Positions 38,636 to 47,782 of a stretch of DNA of 64,000 nucleotides are shown here, piece by piece. The notes beneath the pieces are model-generated. The model had not been told where the DNA came from. It saw only the letters and a program-made list of their open reading frames with translations, and did not search any database. This stretch comes from Phycisphaerae bacterium. GTDB taxonomy: Bacteria > Planctomycetota > Phycisphaerae > UBA1845 > PWPN01. The stretch's first letter is position 1. Every line of letters begins with the position of its first letter. Location: the NCBI GenBank assembly GCA_030372985.1, contig JAUCQB010000213.1, positions 40,686-104,685 of the forward strand, read 5' to 3'. The position numbers were made by a program, and so were the translations under genes.

Positions 38636-40606
38636 CTACTGCGCCAGCACCGGGATCTCGGTCACCCGCAGTCGCGTGTTGCCATACGGGATCAGTTCGA
38701 CATCCACGAGCGGCTGGTCGGAGGTCACCGGGCTGAGCGGCGGATCGCCCGCGGAATTCTGGACCATTTCCCACTGCGGAAGAACTCGCCCCTTGGCTTT
38801 GAGGACCACCGGCGGGTTCTGTTGATCGAACGGCAGCTTGCTGATCTTGCGTTTCTCGACGGTGATCGACTTTTCGGGGTTCTCGCGATCAACCAGCAGG
38901 CCGTAATTCCAGGGCGTCGTCGGCTCGATCGACCAGTCGATGGCCGGCAACGTCTCGTGATGCCGTTTGATCTCCTTGTACTTCTCGCCGACTCTTACCG
39001 AGAAATACAGCGGCCCGCGAATGATCGAAACGGCGTTGTTGTATCGTGTCTCGGTTCGCAGGTTCATCGGTAAGGTCAGTTCGAGCACATCGCCGTTCTT
39101 CCACAGACGATCGACGACGGCAAACGAGCCGGGCCGGGTGTCGAGGGTCTGCTCCGGGGTCTTGACCTTGGCGCCGGCCGCCCAGGCCGGGATTCGCAGG
39201 TGCAGCGGGAACTTCGCCGATTGCGGCGAATCCATGCGGATGCGCACCAGCCCGTCGAAGGGGTAATCCGTCAACTCCACCAGCGTCACCTCGACCCCTT
39301 CACCGACCTTCGCCTTGACGCTGCTGGGGCCGTAGGCAATGACCGCCAGCCCTTGGTCGTGCGTGGCCATCCACATGTTGGAGACAAACTTCGGCCAGCC
39401 CTGATGCATGTTCGCGGTGCAGCAGCCGAAGTTCGGTTCGAGCCCGTAGACGTTCGATGCGTCGCCGTTCGTGCTCCAGCGGCGCTTGGCCACGCTGACC
39501 AGCACCTGGTTGGCCTGCTGGTCGTACTGATGAGCCCAGTAATCGGGCGTGCAGGTGCCGGGGTTGGCGTTGTAGGCCAGCATCTCCAGGCGGTCGGCGT
39601 AGTATACATCTCCGAGTTGGGCCGCCAGGTTCTCCAGTGAGAACATGAACTCGACTACCGCGCAGAGTTCGGTGCCTTGGCTCGGATGCCGGCCGGAGAG
39701 GTGCTCGTCACCCGAGAAACGCCCGGTCACCTGGCCGTGGTACTTGTCGAGGCTGGCCAGACCCGACTTGACCGCTTCCACCAGTTTCGGGTCGTGAGCC
39801 TGGACGTACCGCATGCCCGGGTGCTTGACCGCCATGGCGATATTCACCACATGAGTGGGGTGGCTGTACTTGATGCCCTTGGCCATGACCTCGTCCGTGT
39901 ACGGGAAGTTGAGAAAGTAGTCCGTCCACTTGAAACTGTTGATGTAGATCGAGTCGGCCACCTCAAGGATGGTCTTGTCGCCGGTGCGATTGTAGAGCCA
40001 GTAGGCCGCGATGATGTTCTCCATCGCCCGAACGCCGCGCCAATGCTCATCCGGCCAGTCGGGCGGGGCGGTCTTCAGATACTTGAAGTAGTTCTGCAAC
40101 AAGGGAATGACGCGCGGGTCGCCGGTGGCCTCCTGGTATTGGATCAGCACCTTCATGGCCACGGCCAGAGGCCAGCGGTCCTTGTTCTTCTCGGGTCCGA
40201 ACCATCCGTCCGGTCTGCCGGATGCGAGGATGGGCTCCATCCACGCCTTGACCTTGGCGATCAGACGCTGGTCGTTGAGCAGGTGGGCCATTGGCACCAG
40301 GCCGTCGAGGTAGTACGGCCCGCGCTCCCATGCTTCCGCATCCTTGTCCTTGCTGCCCTTCCAGGCGTTGTTGGCCAGACTGGGCCAGAACTCATCGAGA
40401 TTGCCGGTCAGCCCCTTGGCCTGGACGTTCAACTGGTCCTTGAGCCAGCCCTCGGGCCTGACGGTCCCCAAGGGCAGGGGCACAAACTTGCTTTGAAGCA
40501 GCGGTTCACGGTTGACCGGATAGTGCTTGTTGGCCGGCTCGGCCGCGAACGCACATGTTGTCAGTAGTGCCAGAACACAGAAGACGATCATGACCGGCTG
40601 TAACAT
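38636..40606 (-). CDS. GH127-type (beta-L-arabinofuranosidase-like, DUF1680) secreted glycosidase
   Basis: 656 residues from the ATG at 40606 (GGGAG about 9 nt upstream), with a signal peptide ending near TTCAFA. The (alpha/alpha)6 barrel shows family residues: E-x-C in QGTELCAVVEF and the double Cys in FGCCTANMHQGWPK. In the bifidobacterial GH127 enzyme the matching Glu and three Cys bind Zn, one Cys acting as nucleophile. C-terminal beta-sandwiches follow (FPLHLRIPAWAAGAKV). It probably removes terminal L-arabinose or a related sugar from glycans. It is probably co-transcribed with the DUF4838 gene. Confidence 0.9.
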   Translation of the reverse strand: MLQPVMIVFCVLALLTTCAFAAEPANKHYPVNREPLLQSKFVPLPLGTVRPEGWLKDQLNVQAKGLTGNLDEFWPSLANNAWKGSKDKDAEAWERGPYYLDGLVPMAHLLNDQRLIAKVKAWMEPILASGRPDGWFGPEKNKDRWPLAVAMKVLIQYQEATGDPRVIPLLQNYFKYLKTAPPDWPDEHWRGVRAMENIIAAYWLYNRTGDKTILEVADSIYINSFKWTDYFLNFPYTDEVMAKGIKYSHPTHVVNIAMAVKHPGMRYVQAHDPKLVEAVKSGLASLDKYHGQVTGRFSGDEHLSGRHPSQGTELCAVVEFMFSLENLAAQLGDVYYADRLEMLAYNANPGTCTPDYWAHQYDQQANQVLVSVAKRRWSTNGDASNVYGLEPNFGCCTANMHQGWPKFVSNMWMATHDQGLAVIAYGPSSVKAKVGEGVEVTLVELTDYPFDGLVRIRMDSPQSAKFPLHLRIPAWAAGAKVKTPEQTLDTRPGSFAVVDRLWKNGDVLELTLPMNLRTETRYNNAVSIIRGPLYFSVRVGEKYKEIKRHHETLPAIDWSIEPTTPWNYGLLVDRENPEKSITVEKRKISKLPFDQQNPPVVLKAKGRVLPQWEMVQNSAGDPPLSPVTSDQPLVDVELIPYGNTRLRVTEIPVLAQ

Positions 40607-41224
40607 ATCATTGCTCCCTCGCAACCTTGGATGAAACGGAACGCGAATGCGACCGCTTGTATACCATTAAACACGTCTGATTGCCATATGGCGGGCGTGC
40701 ACTCTGTGGCAGGACAGATCGGAGTGCGGGACACGCCGTTGTTCGTAAACGTTTGCCGGGTAATAGTTAACGGGCCAATGTGGACGCTCGGTCGGTGCTG
40801 GAACCGGCGAAGGTGTTATCACCTTTGGGGCTGTCACGGGGTCAGAGGCGGCCGCAGGGAAACCGGTCGAGCCCATCGCGGAGCAGGCGGCGGCTGCATT
40901 GATCGAAATGGCCGGCAAGGGTGTCGGCCCGATGATGATCGCGGCTGCGGGTTGCTGAACGCTCGCTCAAGACCGAGCGGATACGCCCAATTCTGTCCTG
41001 GACTGTCTGGAGTCTTGGACAGAACTGGGTTTGTTCCCCGGATCGGCTCGGCCCGGAATCCGCTCGGGCCGCCGCTCCTGGCGGAATCGGTTCCGCATTC
41101 GACGATAATGAGGATAGGAGTGCTCGACTCGGAAGGCCCCCAGAATGATTGTGCTATCAGTGAGTGTTCCGCAGAGATCAACGTTTGATTGATGAGCAAG
41201 CGTGCGGACAAGGCGGATGATTGA
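40607..41224. other. Divergent intergenic region, no convincing gene
   Basis: This 618-bp space upstream of both GH127 and rtcA holds two overlapping opposite frames of about 180 codons, neither with a ribosome site or protein-like composition. Its clear structural feature is the inverted repeat at 40986-41029. Confidence 0.45.
40986..41029. repeat. Inverted repeat, 13-bp arms
   Basis: CCCAATTCTGTCC (40986-40998) and GGACAGAACTGGG (41017-41029) pair with one G-T-type mismatch around an 18-nt loop that itself contains GGACTGTC. No T-run follows, so a terminator is unlikely; an operator or transposon-end relic is possible. Confidence 0.55.
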
Positions 41225-42241
41225 ATGTTGACCATTGACGGTTCATTCGGAGAAGGCGGCGGGCAGATACTGCGGTCGTCGCTGGCGTTGGCCATGGTGA
41301 CGGGGCGACCGTTTCGGATCGCCAGGATCCGGGCGGGGCGCAAGAAGCCGGGGCTCATGCGGCAGCACCTGACTGCGGTGCAGGCGGCCGCGCAGATTTC
41401 GCAAGCCGACGTGCGCGGGGCGGATATTGGCTCGACGGCCGTCGAATTTCATCCCAGGCAAGTGCGGCCCGGCGAATACGCCTTCGGCACCGGCACGGCC
41501 GGCAGCACCACCCTGGTGTTGCAGACGATCCTGCCGGCACTGTTGACCGCGTCCGGTCCTACGCGACTGACCTTTGAGGGTGGCACGCATAACCCGTTTG
41601 CCCCGCCGTTCGATTTCCTGGCCAAGGCGTTCATTCCGCTGGTCAACCGGATGGGGCCGAAGGTATCGGTCGAGCTGGAGCGGCCCGGTTTCTACCCGGC
41701 CGGCGGCGGGAAGTTCACGGTTTGCATCGAGCCGGCCAAGGCACTGAAGGGCTTTGAGCTTACGGAACGCGGCCAGATCATCCGCCGGTGTGGCCGTGCC
41801 GTCGTGTCCCATCTGCCCGCCCACATCGCCGAGCGTGAGATTAAGGTTCTGTGCAAGGGCACGAACTGGGATAAATCGTGCTTCAGCATTGAGGAAATCA
41901 CGAACTCGCGCGGCCCGGGCAACATCGTGATCATCGAGGTCGAGGCCGAGAACGTGACCGAGGTGTTCACCGGCTTCGGAGAAGTGGGACGGTCAGCGGA
42001 GGCCGTTGCGACGCTGGCGCTGCAGTCGTACCAGCGCTGGCTCAAAGCCGCAGTGCCGGTGGGGGAGTATCTTGCTGACCAGATCATGCTCCCGCTGGCT
42101 ATCGCTGGCCAAGGCCGCTTTTTGACCCTGCCGTTGTCCCGTCACTCAACGACCCACGTGGATCTGATCCGGCAGTTCCTGGACCTCGAACTGGCCGTCG
42201 AGCGGCTGGACCCGGACCGCTGCGAAGTGCGCATTGAATAA
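41225..42241 (+). CDS. rtcA: RNA 3'-terminal phosphate cyclase
   Basis: 338 residues, the normal length. Family motifs: DGSFGEGGGQILRSSLALA at the N-terminus, GTGTAGSTTLVLQTILPALL, FEGGTHNPFAPPFDFL and the C-terminal LSRHSTTHVDLIRQFL, where the His is the AMP-accepting residue. It converts RNA 3'-phosphate to 2',3'-cyclic phosphate using ATP. Neither an RtcB ligase nor the RtcR regulator is nearby, unlike in Escherichia coli. Confidence 0.95.
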   Translation: MLTIDGSFGEGGGQILRSSLALAMVTGRPFRIARIRAGRKKPGLMRQHLTAVQAAAQISQADVRGADIGSTAVEFHPRQVRPGEYAFGTGTAGSTTLVLQTILPALLTASGPTRLTFEGGTHNPFAPPFDFLAKAFIPLVNRMGPKVSVELERPGFYPAGGGKFTVCIEPAKALKGFELTERGQIIRRCGRAVVSHLPAHIAEREIKVLCKGTNWDKSCFSIEEITNSRGPGNIVIIEVEAENVTEVFTGFGEVGRSAEAVATLALQSYQRWLKAAVPVGEYLADQIMLPLAIAGQGRFLTLPLSRHSTTHVDLIRQFLDLELAVERLDPDRCEVRIE

Positions 42242-42469
42242 GGACAACCGCCCGCCCCCTTGTCCGCCGCTCGATGAACCGGGGTCAGGCAGGTGACCGG
42301 CCACGGTCCGCCGGCCGGACCAGCCCTACCAATCGCCTTGGCGCGAGCCTAGAATCCTGTGACGTTTTCGAGCGGGCGCATTGCTGGCGCTGCGCAGCGA
42401 GACGGCTCCTATCAATGGCCCGCTACCGCGGCGGTCGGTCGGCCATGATTCCGGACTCAGGAGTCAGCC

Positions 42470-42907
42470 ATGCCCAGTGTGCAAGATATCCTCGATCGCA
42501 AGGGCAACAAGATCGTCACCGTGTCCGCCAACGATACCGTGCAAGAGGCCGCGTCCAGGATGCAGGCCGAGCGGATTGGGGCAGTTTTGGTCCTCGGCGA
42601 CAACGGCGAGATGCTCGGCATCTTCACCGAGCGGGACATGCTTCACCGCGTCGTGGCCCAGCGGCGCGATCCGGGCGAGACACACGTCGAGGAGGTCATG
42701 ACTCGGCGGGTGGCCTGCTGCAAGCCCAGCACCACGCTCGATGAGTGCCGACTGGTCATGACCAACAACCGCATCCGTCATCTTCCAGTAGTCAACGATG
42801 ACAAGCTGGTCGGTATGGTGTCGATCGGCGACGTCCTGGCCCAGGAGGTCGTCGCCCAGCAGACGACGATCGAGTACCTCCATGCCTATCTTCGGGGCCG
42901 AATGTAG
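42470..42907 (+). CDS. CBS-domain pair protein
   Basis: 145 residues made of two CBS motifs and little else: residues ~10-65 (VSANDTVQEAASRMQAERIG, FTERDML) and ~75-130 (PSTTLDECRLVMTNNRIRHL, VVNDDKLVGMVSIGDVL). AGGAG lies 6 nt before the ATG. Stand-alone CBS pairs bind adenine nucleotides and sense energy state. The partner is unknown. The ending EVVAQQTTIEYLHAYLRGRM is common in proteobacterial and planctomycete homologues. Confidence 0.92.
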   Translation: MPSVQDILDRKGNKIVTVSANDTVQEAASRMQAERIGAVLVLGDNGEMLGIFTERDMLHRVVAQRRDPGETHVEEVMTRRVACCKPSTTLDECRLVMTNNRIRHLPVVNDDKLVGMVSIGDVLAQEVVAQQTTIEYLHAYLRGRM

Positions 42908-43014
42908 GACACGCAATCGGCAGCCCCGCGTTCCCATCCAACGATTCGGCTTGACCGCCGCTTTCGTTCTGCGTACCTTGGTCTTCAGTCCACCCTGACC
43001 GGGGAGATACGAGC

Positions 43015-43608
43015 ATGAAAATGCCTGAACTGGAATCACCGGAGAAATACGGGGGGCTGTACGTGTTCGACTTCGGCGATCAAGTCGCCGTCGGATACAC
43101 GGCCGACGAGATCGCGGTCTTGCTGGAGTCGCAGCAGTACGCCGACGGCAAGGTATACCGTATTCACCGAGCCATGCCGGATGGCACCATGGAACTGCAA
43201 GGCGTGTCACGGGAGACGTTCCTGAAAGAGGATGGCTTGTTTTTCTATCGCAGCGATCCGGATCTGGCCGAGCAGGACTTCCAGGCCCTGGTTCATGAGG
43301 CGACCGGCGTCCCGCCACCGTGCCGGATGAAGCTTCATCTCGCCAGGATCTCCGGGGCTGGGTATGAGCTGTGCACGGTCGCGATTTTCCCGGCCGAGTA
43401 CACACATGACGTGTCTAACTGGCTGAATCGGATCGGCTACGAAGGCGGCGACCTGGTCGAGGGCGGCCCGAGCCAGGTAACGGATTACTACGCGGCTGGA
43501 GCGACGGTCATCAGGCGGCAGCAGTTGTGGCCGACGTTCAGTCAATCGCGTCCGGCCGAGGAAGTGCTGGCGACGACGCACCTGGCCGTTCAGCGGAAGA
43601 TGGCTTGA
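43015..43608 (+). CDS. Conserved hypothetical protein
   Basis: 197 residues, with GGGGAG upstream of the ATG. It appears soluble, mixed alpha/beta, with no signal peptide or membrane segment. The N-terminal half (YGGLYVFDFGDQVAVGYTAD, EIAVLLESQQYADGKVYRIH) and the C-terminal half (CRMKLHLARISGAGYELCTV, VSNWLNRIGYEGGDLVEGG) look like two small domains. I do not recognise a family. The steady codon use and ribosome site support a real gene. Confidence 0.75.
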   Translation: MKMPELESPEKYGGLYVFDFGDQVAVGYTADEIAVLLESQQYADGKVYRIHRAMPDGTMELQGVSRETFLKEDGLFFYRSDPDLAEQDFQALVHEATGVPPPCRMKLHLARISGAGYELCTVAIFPAEYTHDVSNWLNRIGYEGGDLVEGGPSQVTDYYAAGATVIRRQQLWPTFSQSRPAEEVLATTHLAVQRKMA

Positions 43609-43611
43609 AGA

Positions 43612-43653
43612 AGCTATTAGCTCTCAGCTCTCAGCTTTCAGCCATCAGCTCGG
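43612..43653. repeat. Heptamer tandem array (AGCTnnC type), copy 1
   Basis: Six consecutive 7-bp units: AGCTATT, AGCTCTC, AGCTCTC, AGCTTTC, AGCCATC, AGCTCGG. It starts 3 bp after the preceding stop codon. Confidence 0.8.
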
Positions 43654-43733
43654 ACGGCCCGTCGTTTTGGCGGCGGGGGAGCGAATTGTTGACAAGGACG
43701 CAGCCTCCAGGGCGATGGGCTACGTGGGAGATC

Positions 43734-43967
43734 ATGTTTGGGGGCCACCCCAACAGAGCAGCGACAATGAACGCGGCGGGGCGAAAGTGGTATTCGTTCA
43801 TGGTGGACCTGGCGATCCGGCTCCACGTGTGGCGGCCGCGGGCCGAGGAGATCGACGAACGGTCGCGACGAGCATCGTTTGAAACGAACGTGTCGCGGCT
43901 GCCGATCCGGATCACGGAATTCCTGCGAGATCGGCTGCGGTTGAGGTGGATGAGAGTAAAAAAATAG
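43734..43967 (+). CDS. Possible small ORF between two heptamer arrays
   Basis: 77 residues (NAAGRKWYSFMVDLAIRLHV, EIDERSRRASFETNVSRLPI), basic and probably helical. The only ribosome signal is GGGAG 3 nt before the ATG, which is too close. The TAG stop overlaps the first unit of the second heptamer array. It may be a remnant or spurious. The 43654-43733 stretch before it has no feature. Confidence 0.3.
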   Translation: MFGGHPNRAATMNAAGRKWYSFMVDLAIRLHVWRPRAEEIDERSRRASFETNVSRLPIRITEFLRDRLRLRWMRVKK

Positions 43968-44007
43968 CTCTTAGCTGTCAGCTATTGGCTGTTAGCTATT
44001 AGCCAGA
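43966..44007. repeat. Heptamer tandem array (AGCTnnC type), copy 2
   Basis: Units AGCTCTT, AGCTGTC, AGCTATT, GGCTGTT, AGCTATT, AGCCAGA. With the array at 43612 it brackets a ~310-bp block. The 102-bp element at 44010 starts 2 bp later. Confidence 0.8.
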
Positions 44008-44009
44008 CG

Positions 44010-44111
44010 GTAGGGCAGCGTCGAAGTCGATGCAGCGACTGAGACCTGCCGCATGATCGAGCGAGGACCGGCAGGTCTTCGCCGCCTTCGGCGGCTTCGA
44101 CCATGCCCTAC
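44010..44111. mobile_element. Short element with 17-bp terminal inverted repeats (MITE-like)
   Basis: GTAGGGCAGCGTCGAAG at 44010-44026 is the inverse of CTTCGACCATGCCCTAC at 44095-44111 except for two bases. Inside are GACCTGCCG/CGGCAGGTC (9-bp arms) and GCCGCC-TTC-GGCGGC. The right half (44066-44111) recurs at 38564-38610. No ORF is inside, so any movement would need a transposase supplied in trans. Calling it mobile is inference. Confidence 0.5.
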
Positions 44112-44169
44112 TCCTGATCACACAGGCGATCAGTGATCAGTAGTCTTCGGGCACGTAGAAAGAGGATGG

Positions 44170-45225
44170 ATGGTGATGGGCAGGACATACAGATTTGGTG
44201 TGGTTGGGGCGGGGATGATCGGCAAGTTTCACGCCGAGGCGATCAAAGGCCTGGCGAACGCGAGACTGGTGGCCATCTGCGACCAGGTCGCATCGGCGGC
44301 CGAGGCGTCGGCCGGCAAGTTCGGGTGTGTGGCCGAGTCCAGCCTCGACCGGCTGCTGGCCCGCGACGACATCGACGTGGTGACGGTGGCGACGCCGAGC
44401 GGCCTGCACGGCGAGGTGGCCATCGCGGCCGCGAGGCACGGCAAGCACTGCGTGGTCGAAAAGCCGATCGAGATCACGCTGGACAAGATCGACCGGATTC
44501 TGGAGGCCCACGACAAGGCCGGGACGACCATCGGCGGCATCTTCAATATGCGCCATGAGGAGGCCGCCAAGCTGTTCAAGAAAGCCGTCGACGCCGGTCG
44601 TTTCGGACGGATGACCTTCGGCATGGCGTACGGCCCGTGGTGGCGCGAGCAGTCCTACTATGACAACGGCGGATGGCGGGGCACCTGGGCCCTTGACGGC
44701 GGCGGTGCCCTGATGAACCAGGGCATCCACACGATCGACACGCTGCAGTGGCTCATGGGGCCGGTCAAGGCGGTGAGTTCGTTCTGCCGGACGCTGGCTC
44801 ACGAGCGGATTGAGGTCGAGGACACCGGCGTGGCGGCGATCGAATTCGCCAACGGGGCGATCGGCACCATCGCCTGCACGACCAGCATGTGGCCGGGTCA
44901 TTTCCGGATCATCGAAGTGTCCGGCGACCGCGGTACGGTGGCGATGGCGGACAACAAGTTCTTCTTCTGGCAGTTCGCCCAGGAGACGCCCGAGGATGCC
45001 CGGATCCGCGAGGAGTATCTCCAGTTCCCAGGCGTTTCCGTCGGTGCGGCCAATCCGTCTGCAGGCATGACCGCCGACAACCACCGGGCCAATTTCGCGG
45101 AGTTCCTGGCTGCGCTTGACGCGGGCAGGCAGCCGCCCATCTCCGGCCGTGAGGCCCGCAAGGCAGTGGAGATCATCCTGGCGATCTACGAATCCTCCAA
45201 GAGCGGCAAGACGGTCTCGCTGTGA
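44170..45225 (+). CDS. Gfo/Idh/MocA-family oxidoreductase
   Basis: 351 residues. The Rossmann start is RFGVVGAGMIGKFHAEAIKG, the E-K-P motif is VVEKPIEIT, and the C-terminal domain carries WRGTWALDGGGALMNQGIHTID with the probable catalytic His. GAGG lies just before the ATG; a second ATG at 44176 is possible. It is unrelated in detail to the 13.9-kb paralogue. Its stop overlaps a possible GTG of the hemE reading frame, so the two may be co-transcribed by chance of spacing. Substrate probably a sugar or inositol derivative. Confidence 0.92.
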   Translation: MVMGRTYRFGVVGAGMIGKFHAEAIKGLANARLVAICDQVASAAEASAGKFGCVAESSLDRLLARDDIDVVTVATPSGLHGEVAIAAARHGKHCVVEKPIEITLDKIDRILEAHDKAGTTIGGIFNMRHEEAAKLFKKAVDAGRFGRMTFGMAYGPWWREQSYYDNGGWRGTWALDGGGALMNQGIHTIDTLQWLMGPVKAVSSFCRTLAHERIEVEDTGVAAIEFANGAIGTIACTTSMWPGHFRIIEVSGDRGTVAMADNKFFFWQFAQETPEDARIREEYLQFPGVSVGAANPSAGMTADNHRANFAEFLAALDAGRQPPISGREARKAVEIILAIYESSKSGKTVSL

Positions 45226-45281
45226 TCCCGAAGGTCGATGCCGACGGGACCGTTGAACGTGATTCGGTAGAAGGTGATCAC

Positions 45282-46328
45282 GTGAAGTCGGGAGCTCTTT
45301 ATAACAGCCCATTCCTTCGTGCCTGCCGCCGCGAGAAAGCGGATTACACCCCGATCTGGCTGATGCGCCAGGCCGGACGGTATCAGCGTGAATATCGCGA
45401 GATCCGTGAGAAGGTTTCGTTCCTCGAATTGTGCAAGACGCCGGAACTGGCCGCCCAGGTCACGGTGATGGCCGTCGATCAGCTCAACGTCGATGCGGCG
45501 ATCATCTTTGCGGATATCCTGCTGATCGTCGAGCCAATGGGGGTCGGGCTGGCGTTCAACAAGGGCGAAGGGCCGTCGATTGCCCGGCCGGTGCGCAGCG
45601 GCCGGGATGTCGATCAACTCAAAGAGGTCAACGTCGGCGAGTCGCTGTCGTTTGTCTTCGAGGCCGTCCGGATCGCCCGCCGCGAACTGGCGCCGGGTGT
45701 GCCGCTCATCGGTTTTTGCGGCGCGCCGTTCACCGTGGCCAGCTACATGATCGAGGGCGGGGCCAGCCGGGAGTTTGCGCAGACACGATCGTTGATGCAC
45801 GACGATCCGGGTGCATGGAATGCCCTGCTGGAGCGGATCGTCCGGGCTTCGGCAGATTACCTCAACGGGCAGATCATGGCCGGTGCACAGGCCGTCCAGG
45901 TCTTCGACAGTTGGGTTGGCTGCCTCGATGAGCAGGAATATCGCCGTTTGGTGCTGCCGCACACGCAAGCGCTCATCCGCGCCGTCAGCCCGGGCACGCC
46001 GGTGATTCACTTCGGCGTCAATACCGGTTCCATGCTCAAGGCGATTCGGGAGGCCGGCGGCGATGTGATCGGTCTGGACTGGCGGGTGAACCTGGCCGAG
46101 GCCTGGGAAACGGTCGGGTACGACGTCGGTGTGCAGGGCAATCTGGACCCGAACGTACTATTAACCTCTACCGACGAAATTCGGCGACAGGCAAAGATCA
46201 TCTTGAATCAGGCGGCCGGGCGGCCGGGCCATATCTTCAATCTCGGCCACGGGGTGCTGCCCAATACCCCCGTGGAGAACGCCAAAGCCCTGGTCGATGC
46301 GGTTCATGAATACGCCGTGGGTCGTTGA
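45282..46328 (+). CDS. hemE: Uroporphyrinogen decarboxylase
   Basis: 348 residues from a GTG at 45282, which has AGAAGG 8-9 nt upstream and gives the family's normal length. An in-frame GTG at 45222, overlapping the previous stop by 4 nt, would add 20 non-homologous residues. Motifs: IWLMRQAGRYQREYREIR (Arg residues for substrate carboxylates), AAIIFADILLIVEPMG with the essential Asp, GFCGAPFTVASYMIEGG and the C-terminal FNLGHGVLPNTPVENAKALV. It decarboxylates uroporphyrinogen III to coproporphyrinogen III for heme. Uroporphyrinogen III is also the substrate of the siroheme synthase at 24-26 kb. Confidence 0.93.
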   Translation: MKSGALYNSPFLRACRREKADYTPIWLMRQAGRYQREYREIREKVSFLELCKTPELAAQVTVMAVDQLNVDAAIIFADILLIVEPMGVGLAFNKGEGPSIARPVRSGRDVDQLKEVNVGESLSFVFEAVRIARRELAPGVPLIGFCGAPFTVASYMIEGGASREFAQTRSLMHDDPGAWNALLERIVRASADYLNGQIMAGAQAVQVFDSWVGCLDEQEYRRLVLPHTQALIRAVSPGTPVIHFGVNTGSMLKAIREAGGDVIGLDWRVNLAEAWETVGYDVGVQGNLDPNVLLTSTDEIRRQAKIILNQAAGRPGHIFNLGHGVLPNTPVENAKALVDAVHEYAVGR

Positions 46329-46593
46329 GGATGCTGCCTGCACCATGTCACCAATCGATGTGACGGCCGACGACGCGATTGACGGCTACGAACATACCCG
46401 AAATGCCATCATACCTCGTTCTCCCTACTCCCGGCCGGCATGAAACCAGTTGTCCTGGCACAGTCCCTGAGATATGATGAAGACATCAGTTCGGGGCGCG
46501 GGAGGTCCGCCGACGGCACTTCTCTGCGGTGTGTCCACCGGCAAAGTCAGCAACGTCCTGTCCGTGCTCGACTGAACCCATGCGAGGCAGCCC

Positions 46594-47487
46594 ATGGCCG
46601 AAGTTGTTGGACGCAAGATCGGCACACGAGACGCGTCATCACATCCGGGCCGATCCGGTTTTACGCTGATCGAAGTGCTCGTGGTGGTAGCGATCATCGC
46701 GCTGCTGGTGGCCATCCTGTTGCCGTCGCTCTCCAAAGCCCGCGAACAGTCGCGGCGGACGGTGTGTGCCGCCCAACAGCGCGAGTTTGCCAAGGGAACC
46801 CTGATGTACCTGCTCGAGGCCAAGGACGTGCTGCCCGGCCCGATCCACGGAGCCATGGAACTCGAGACGGCCGGCAAGGTCGCCACCAAGGATTACGAAC
46901 AGTGGCATCTTCCCGCTTTCATCCGCAAGTACTTCCATGATCGCGGGCGTCAAGGGCAATTAACCGACGAGGTCGCCAGTTGCCCGACGGCCTACATGTT
47001 AACCGCGGCCAGCTACAAAAAGGCCTTTGAGGCAAGCGATTTTCGTCGGCCGTTCACCTACGCCCTGAACAACTGGAACAGACACCAGAGCGATCAGGTG
47101 GAATACGGGACCGATCCGCCCTGGTATTTCGGGTACCCGGACCATTTCTGGAACAATACTCGACCGCCATTTACGCCTCTGGGCTCGCCGACATCGCTCA
47201 CCAAGGATGCAGCGCCCAAGAGAGTTTCGATCATTCGACAGCCTGCCAGGGAATGGGCTTTCGGTGATGCCTTCCGCTGGGACCCGCGGCCGAATAGCAT
47301 CCCCGGCATACGGCTCAGAGACGGGCAGTGGAGGAAAGGAACCTATCAGTTCGACTTCGTTCACGAGAACGGCCTGACGCTCATCCCCAGGGCACCTTGC
47401 CACTCCGGTGGAATCAACGTCACCATGTTCGACGGGCACGTCGAATGGCAGCGTCCCTGGCTAGGCACGCTGAATCCTCAACGATAG
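46594..47487 (+). CDS. Prepilin-like protein with C-terminal FDGHVEW signature
   Basis: 297 residues. After a 20-residue basic leader comes a type IV prepilin cleavage site and membrane helix ([20 protein letters not shown]) with Glu at +5. The large soluble part ends [14 protein letters not shown], the H-x9-DG-type tail common to planctomycete and verrucomicrobial prepilin-like families. These proteins are numerous in the phylum and probably assemble via the pseudopilus or attach to the envelope. It stands alone; the gsp operon lies 7 kb away. Confidence 0.88.
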   Translation: MAEVVGRKIGTRDASSHPGRSGFTLIEVLVVVAIIALLVAILLPSLSKAREQSRRTVCAAQQREFAKGTLMYLLEAKDVLPGPIHGAMELETAGKVATKDYEQWHLPAFIRKYFHDRGRQGQLTDEVASCPTAYMLTAASYKKAFEASDFRRPFTYALNNWNRHQSDQVEYGTDPPWYFGYPDHFWNNTRPPFTPLGSPTSLTKDAAPKRVSIIRQPAREWAFGDAFRWDPRPNSIPGIRLRDGQWRKGTYQFDFVHENGLTLIPRAPCHSGGINVTMFDGHVEWQRPWLGTLNPQR

Positions 47488-47706
47488 CTTTGCGGCGAGA
47501 GATAGAACCGTCATCCCTGGCAATCGGCCGGAAGATCCGGCGCCCTTTCCATGAGAACCGTGGGCGCGCAGCCGCAGACAGCAATGAGTACGCTTGAGAA
47601 TGCTATTCAAGGTGTCTTGTCCATGTCAGAACTGGACACAGAACCCCGCATGAAGCTGGAGGGAAGGGGGTAGCACGTCACGGCGCACCGAATTCTGAAC
47701 CGTCAA

Positions 47707-47764
47707 GGGCCGACGAGGGCGTCGGCCCCACTGAACCTCGCCGCGGCGAGTCGCCTACGGCGAC
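47707..47764. terminator. Three adjacent hairpins between convergent genes
   Basis: GGGCCGACG-AGGG-CGTCGGCCC (perfect 9-bp stem, 47707-47728), CTCGCC-GC-GGCGAG (47737-47750) and GTCGCC-TAC-GGCGAC (47750-47764) follow one another. There are no T-runs. They sit between the convergent prepilin-like and VCBS genes, so they may stop transcription from both sides; a REP-like element is the alternative. Confidence 0.5.
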
Positions 47765-47782
47765 CTGAACCCTCGATCCTTC

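Noticed and set aside
40631..41358. Two opposite frames of about 180 codons upstream of rtcA
   Set aside because: They overlap each other, have no ribosome sites and look like noncoding GC-rich sequence.
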